Assembly (NCBI GenBank): GCA_020627705.1
Contig: JAHDGJ010000003.1
Span: forward strand, 142,640 to 206,639
Reading direction: 5' to 3'
DNA length: 64,000 nt
Source of the DNA: Saprospiraceae bacterium
Lineage (GTDB): Bacteria > Bacteroidota > Bacteroidia > Chitinophagales > Saprospiraceae
This document shows positions 63,664-64,000 of this stretch, one piece after another. Each line of letters begins with the position of its first letter. Position 1 is the stretch's first letter. Made by a program: the position numbers and the translations under genes. The notes below the pieces were generated by a model. That model did no database searches, was not told the origin of the DNA, and worked only from the letters and a program-made list of their open reading frames with translations.

Positions 63664-64000
63664 TTTTATTCTTGAATTTCTGTTTTACTCTGAAACGAGT
63701 AATCTCGTTATATAAAATACAAACTATTTAAAGTACTTAGCTTAGGAAGAATCCCTCAAATTGAAGCGCAAATGTATAACATCTATATATACCATGTAGG
63801 CTTAATAATGTCTCATTTTAGACAATAATTTTTAAAAAAATATGAGGCTGTATTTTGATTTAATACACCTGCGAATTCGCTAAGGCGAACCAGTATAATT
63901 CACGGCTCTTATAATAACACTTGCTGCGGCAGAGACGCCGCAGTTCCTGCCTTTTCAAAGGTGCATTTAGCACCTTCGAATTCGCCTGAAGCGAACCAGT
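63664..64000. repeat. Gene-free window end with hairpin-bearing direct repeats
   Basis: From 63664 to ~63860 the only structure noted is a perfect 16-nt hairpin (63694-63699 with 63704-63709, AACGAG/CTCGTT) in the recQ leader. From 63866 to 64000 there are two copies of a ~30-bp direct repeat (about 63865-63894 and 63970-64000), sharing GAATTCGC...GCGAACCAGT. Each forms TTCGC/GCGAA with a different loop. Between them are CTGCGGC/GCCGCAG (63924-63930 with 63937-63943) and AAGGTGC/GCACCTT (63958-63964 with 63970-63976). The array probably continues beyond the window. Confidence 0.7.

Noticed and set aside
63865..64000. Integron attC sites
   Set aside because: Hairpins and repeats recall attC, but no GTTRRRY/RYYYAAC core pair was found and no integrase is present.

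Overview
The window looks like an ordinary AT-rich chromosomal stretch of a Bacteroidota bacterium, most likely from the Saprospiria/Chitinophagia side of the phylum (inference). The support is a type IX secretion C-terminal sorting domain, the futalosine menaquinone enzyme MqnC, a bacterial GGGP synthase, DUF5916 and CarboxypepD_reg-like/beta-barrel outer membrane proteins, many short lipoproteins, and several promoters of the phylum-specific form TTTG-N17-19-TAnnTTTG. I see no tRNA, rRNA, insertion sequence, phage or CRISPR array.

Layout. 0-9.9 kb: end of an upstream gene, a dinB-like/comF pair, an HtrA protease, an M42 peptidase-phhB-rlmF operon, a flippase, a secreted protein with a T9SS tail, and a tightly coupled operon of GGGP synthase, an LEA14-like lipoprotein, RsgA and a 54-residue membrane peptide. 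9.9-22.3 kb: a MarR regulator with YceI, mqnC-PNP-uvrA, comM with a glycosyltransferase, a ferredoxin reductase-ferredoxin pair, DUF2911, a thioredoxin and OsmC. 22.3-22.6 kb is a gene-free stretch packed with hairpins.

22.6-37.4 kb is the most unusual part. A four-gene, translationally coupled operon encodes a glycine-rich/coiled-coil secreted protein, a CHASE2 membrane sensor with no output domain, a lipoprotein and an exported caspase-like (C14) peptidase with a DUF4384 tail. Facing away from it are an RNA polymerase sigma factor and a one-pass membrane partner. Next come an exported M48-type metallopeptidase with repeats, a divergent exported caspase-TPR protein, and an operon with an MBL hydrolase, a TlpA-like redoxin, a second (cytoplasmic) M48-like peptidase and a secreted protein. 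I read this as one candidate envelope-sensing and proteolysis system; the individual families are known, the assembly and its function are inference.

37.5-52.9 kb: housekeeping and membrane genes (aspS, a CHAP hydrolase, a methyltransferase, DUF1801, DoxX, DUF1761, a DUF5916 protein, sucB). This part includes a gene interrupted by an in-frame TGA and an ABC transporter whose permease carries a loop with 27 histidines. 53.0-58.4 kb: a SAM-I riboswitch with a legible transcription attenuator controls thrA-thrB-thrC, followed closely by rnpA. 58.5-64 kb: an outer membrane beta-barrel protein, recQ-aroQ, and a terminal hairpin repeat array that runs off the window end.
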